Assembly: GCF_000281045.1 (NCBI RefSeq)
Contig: NW_008246097.1
Coordinates: 60,471-90,445, forward strand
DNA from: Saprolegnia diclina VS20
Lineage: Eukaryota > Oomycota > Saprolegniomycetes > Saprolegniales > Saprolegniaceae
DNA: 29,975 nucleotides
Direction of reading: 5' to 3'
Shown: positions 27,233-29,975 of the stretch, one piece after another
Position numbering within the stretch: position 1 is the first letter of the stretch
How the letters are laid out: every line of letters begins with the position of its first letter
Translations under genes and position numbers: made by a program
Notes under the pieces: model-generated
Database searches by the model: none
What the model was told of the DNA's origin: nothing
The model's input: the letters and a program-made list of their open reading frames with translations, nothing else

Positions 27233-28321
27233 ATGGGTTCGGACTGCTGTGGCGGCAACCACTCGCATGGCGCGGCTGCGCCCGTGGTCCCGGCGGCGCC
27301 CATGACCAAGGAGGTACTGCTTCTTCCGTCGTCTACCTCGCCCGCGTTGCTCATGTCGATGGTTGCATGTACGTAGGAGGAAGCCGAGTTCAAGGCGGTC
27401 AAGAAGATGGCCGACTTCCTCCGGGGCCGCAATGGCATGCCGGTCCGGCAAGCGATCGAGCTCGGAAAGCGTGTCGAGTTCTTCCGCGGTGACAAGCTCG
27501 GCAAGTTCCTCATCAACCACGACTCGGCGAGCAAGTACTGCGTGTCGCCCGTCGCCTCCAAGGACGACGCGCTCGAGATGGGTCGTCTCCTCGTGACGCA
27601 TGGCTTCATCCACCGGTCGGAGCGCGATGCGAAGAACAAGAAGCTGCTCCAGCCGTCGCAGAGCCACGAGTTTACGGCCGACGGCTTTTACACGTGGATG
27701 TACGATGGGCCCAAGACGTTTCGCAATTTTTTGACGGCCGCGCTCATCGTCGGCTTTACGGGCCTCGTGTGCTACCCCATCTGGCCGCAGTGGTCCAAGA
27801 TCGGCGTCTGGTACCTCAGCGTCACGTTCCTCATTGTCATCATCGTGTTTTGTATCGTCCGGCTCTTTGCCTTCTTCATCCTGTGGCTCGCGGGCATCGA
27901 ATTTTGGTTCTTGCCCAACATCTTTGACGACAACCTCGGCGTCATCGACTCGTTCAAGCCGCTCTACAGTCTCCGGAAGACGGACCCGTCGGAAACCAAG
28001 TACCGCGCGATGGCGCTCCTCGCGTTTATCGGGTTTTGCATTTGGGTCGCGCAGCAGCCGACCGACTTTGACGAGTACATGGCGCTCACCAAGCAGTTTA
28101 CGGACGACGTGTACAGCGGGAAGCTCCTCGACGACATGAGCCAGAAGGACAAGGAAGACATTGACAAGCTCAAGGTGCCGGACCTCGAAGAGCTCATGCG
28201 CGACGATGCGTCCGACATGTTTGCCGACAAGGACGAAGACTCGATTTTCGACAGCTTTATGGAGCAAAAGTACTTTTCCGAAGACGCCGACGCCGACGAC
28301 GACGTGCACGACGACTTGTAG
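27233..28321 (+). CDS. SEC62: Sec62 paralogue B (ER translocon)
   Basis: 341 residues in two exons: 27233-27313 and 27377-28321. A 63-nt intron (GTACTG...ACGTAG, phase 0) separates them. Exon 1 encodes an odd N-terminus, MGSDCCGGNHSHGAAAP, with a Cys pair, two His and a possible N-myristoylation glycine. The core is Sec62: VEFFRGDKLGKF, LLVTHGFIHRSER, ADGFYTWMYDG (128-138), span 1 (about 146-160) with YPIWPQW, span 2 (about 173-198, strongly hydrophobic), WFLPNIFDD, and a third hydrophobic segment (about 238-252). The tail is acidic and low-complexity, ending DADADDDVHDDL. This looks like the standard functional copy. From about residue 128 to 166 it is colinear with paralogue A, which shows tandem duplication. 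It acts in the ER membrane beside Sec61 and Sec63 (family knowledge). Confidence 0.92.
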
Positions 28322-28558
28322 GCCTTGAATTACCCTCGAATATATACCATAGTAGTTATCACGACGCGTTGCATCGCGCAAGAGCCGGCTCCGATCACCT
28401 TGTCGCCCTAGACGGTCGAGCCGTGGAGTCGATGGCTCGGTCGGTTTGCTTCAGCTCCATTTTCGAGCCGAGCCGGACCGTGGAGAGGCCGTCCACTGGA
28501 CCACGAGACCGCAATCATCATCATCAGCTGCGCTAGTTGATCGCGACTAAATAAGAAG

Positions 28559-29975
28559 CTACGACGACACCGGAGGCTTGCGCGGCCGGCGACACCCGAC
28601 CCAGCGGTACGCAAACGACGCGACAACCGAGAGCGTGCCAAGCCCGAGGACCAAGTCGAGCTGGTACCACCCGCTCGGCGGGTCGTTGTCGTACAGATGG
28701 TGCAGCCGCCCGAGCGTGCCGGCGTCGATCGCAAACCGCAGCACTTGGGCTTCGACGCGCCGAATCCGGTGGTCGTCGCCCATCGGTGTCACATCATAAG
28801 GGACAAAAGGCCACTTGAAGCCCCAGCAGAGCTTGCCGCCGAGCTGCCGGCCCTTGCACTCGACCAGGTAGTGCTCACTCGCATTGTACGTAGTCGTGTT
28901 GAAGCGCGCAATATCACGGAGGACCGGCACTTGACGCGGGTCGCCATTGAGCTTGGCCATGTTGCGGTGGAGGAACGTCATGCGACCGGACATGTCGAAC
29001 TGGATGATGCTGAGGCCGCAAAACTTGGTGAGCCACCAGCGGTACACGCCCGCGAACGCCGGCGGCTCGAGGATAAAGTGGTACGGCGTCGACGTGTTGA
29101 GCCAAGCGAACCGGAAGAGGTCCTTGTCGCCGTAGAGAAGCCGCTTGGAGTGGAGAAAGACGAGGCTCGCATTGCTCGACGAGGGCCCGGTTGTGTAAAA
29201 CATGAGCTTGTGGAGGGCCCGGGCTGACGCGCGTCGGTCGATGAGGACTTGCCCGCTCTCTTGTTCGAACCCACCGATGAATGGCATGTCGAGGTACTGC
29301 CACAACAAGCTCTGCGCGTGGACGTTGAAGATCGAGTACGACGGCTGCCAGAAGTCGGGCCAAAATATCGCCGTCGTCGTCGTCGCGTTGAGAGACTCAA
29401 AGAGGTACGTCGGGTCGCGCAGCGGAATGTTGTCGCAGTCGAGGAGCAGCACCTGCTCGAAGGAGGCGTGGTAGACAGCATAGGGCTTGGTGCGGAAATG
29501 ACTAAACGCGCGATCGTCGATCGTGCGAAGCGCGACCGACCCGTCCACGAGCAGCGCCTGCAAGAGCAAATGCTTGGTCGGGTCCATCACATGGGGCTCG
29601 TAGAAGAGCTCGACGGGCAAGGTGCAGTTGTAGTCGGGAGACCGGAGCAGCTGGATGATGGCATAGACACCTGGAATCGCATCTTCGTAAATGGAGAAGA
29701 CGATACCCCGCTTCTGCTTGCCGAAGACGAGCGGCTCGGGATGGACGTAGCGCGCGCTTTGGATAGGGTACTCGGAGAAGGCTTTCGCGTCGTCGCATCT
29801 AAAGACCGCGGGGTCGTCGATGCTGTCGCAGGCGATCTCCATGACGTTGGAGAGCACGCCACTGGTGCGGTTGCGCACCTCGCAGTAGCCAGCCATGCCC
29901 CGAACGATCGATGCGTTGCACGGCAGGTCGAGCGACGGGACGCGCGCACCGTTGGGCGAGCACTGGCTCGTCGCG
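28559..29975 (-). CDS. MNN1/GT71-like glycosyltransferase, C-terminal part (runs off right edge)
   Basis: The frame is open from the right window edge (29975) to TAG at 28559, so the true start is outside. At least 471 residues are present. The Met at 29896 is internal. GT71 (alpha-1,3-mannosyltransferase, MNN1-type) features: TLPVELFYEP, then QVLLLDCDNIPLRDPTYLFES with the metal/sugar-nucleotide DxD (DCD, about 153-155 counted from Met 29896), then AIFWPDFWQPS, and GGFEQESGQVLIDRR. Several NxT/S sequons (NRT, NCT, NAT, NAS, NTS, NTT) are present and the N-terminal part is Cys-rich, as in a lumenal/secretory protein. A hydrophobic segment (LDLVLGLGTLSVVASFAYRWVG) followed by basic residues is near the C-terminus. 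That resembles a C-terminal membrane anchor, unlike the type II anchor usual in Golgi glycosyltransferases. An N-terminal anchor may exist outside the window. Confidence 0.82.
   Translation of the reverse strand, partial: ATSQCSPNGARVPSLDLPCNASIVRGMAGYCEVRNRTSGVLSNVMEIACDSIDDPAVFRCDDAKAFSEYPIQSARYVHPEPLVFGKQKRGIVFSIYEDAIPGVYAIIQLLRSPDYNCTLPVELFYEPHVMDPTKHLLLQALLVDGSVALRTIDDRAFSHFRTKPYAVYHASFEQVLLLDCDNIPLRDPTYLFESLNATTTTAIFWPDFWQPSYSIFNVHAQSLLWQYLDMPFIGGFEQESGQVLIDRRASARALHKLMFYTTGPSSSNASLVFLHSKRLLYGDKDLFRFAWLNTSTPYHFILEPPAFAGVYRWWLTKFCGLSIIQFDMSGRMTFLHRNMAKLNGDPRQVPVLRDIARFNTTTYNASEHYLVECKGRQLGGKLCWGFKWPFVPYDVTPMGDDHRIRRVEAQVLRFAIDAGTLGRLHHLYDNDPPSGWYQLDLVLGLGTLSVVASFAYRWVGCRRPRKPPVSS

Noticed and set aside
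27203-28381. Minus-strand open frame of about 390 codons
   Set aside because: Antisense of Sec62b; highly charged, repeat-free and without a domain.

Overview
The window looks like nuclear DNA of an oomycete, most likely a Saprolegniales-type water mould. The reasons are very short GT-AG introns (42-63 nt), dense mostly intron-poor genes on both strands, PX-domain and ankyrin-repeat paralogues, small secreted proteins, and CCAAT boxes within about 110 nt of many start codons. There is no operon structure, no bacterial-type signal, and no rRNA, tRNA or CRISPR that I can recognise. The lineage call is inference from gene style, not from a marker gene.

Left part (1-5.9 kb): the 5' end of a secreted-protein gene runs off the left edge (minus strand). 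Next come a gene-poor kilobase with a strong hairpin, an ankyrin-repeat gene (minus), and a divergent plus-strand coiled-coil gene. The coiled-coil gene only becomes visible when eleven tiny introns are removed. Past its stop codon the same frame goes on looking like coiled coil but carries further stops, so a decayed tail is likely.

Middle (5.9-17 kb): four plus-strand PX-domain paralogues form an array (5.9-10.9 kb). All four keep a CxxC and a CxxxxC pair that are not part of the usual PX signature. Then follow a secreted serine beta-lactamase-like hydrolase with one intron, a short ankyrin-like protein, and a 132-residue secreted protein carrying 15 N-glycosylation sequons.

Right part (17-30 kb): a TDP2-like endonuclease/exonuclease/phosphatase (EEP) family phosphodiesterase (minus) and an unrecognised 491-residue secreted protein (plus). 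Two colinear 332-residue short-chain dehydrogenases (minus) follow, then a ubiquilin (UBL-STI1-STI1-UBA), two tandem Sec62 paralogues of the ER translocon, and a GT71/MNN1-like glycosyltransferase cut by the right edge (minus).

How the genes fit together: three local duplications (PX x4, SDR x2, Sec62 x2) dominate the layout. Ubiquilin and Sec62 both belong to membrane-protein targeting and quality control, but their adjacency may be chance. CCAAT boxes, often as ATTGG...CCAAT inverted pairs, lie about 55-110 nt upstream of several start codons in the right half.
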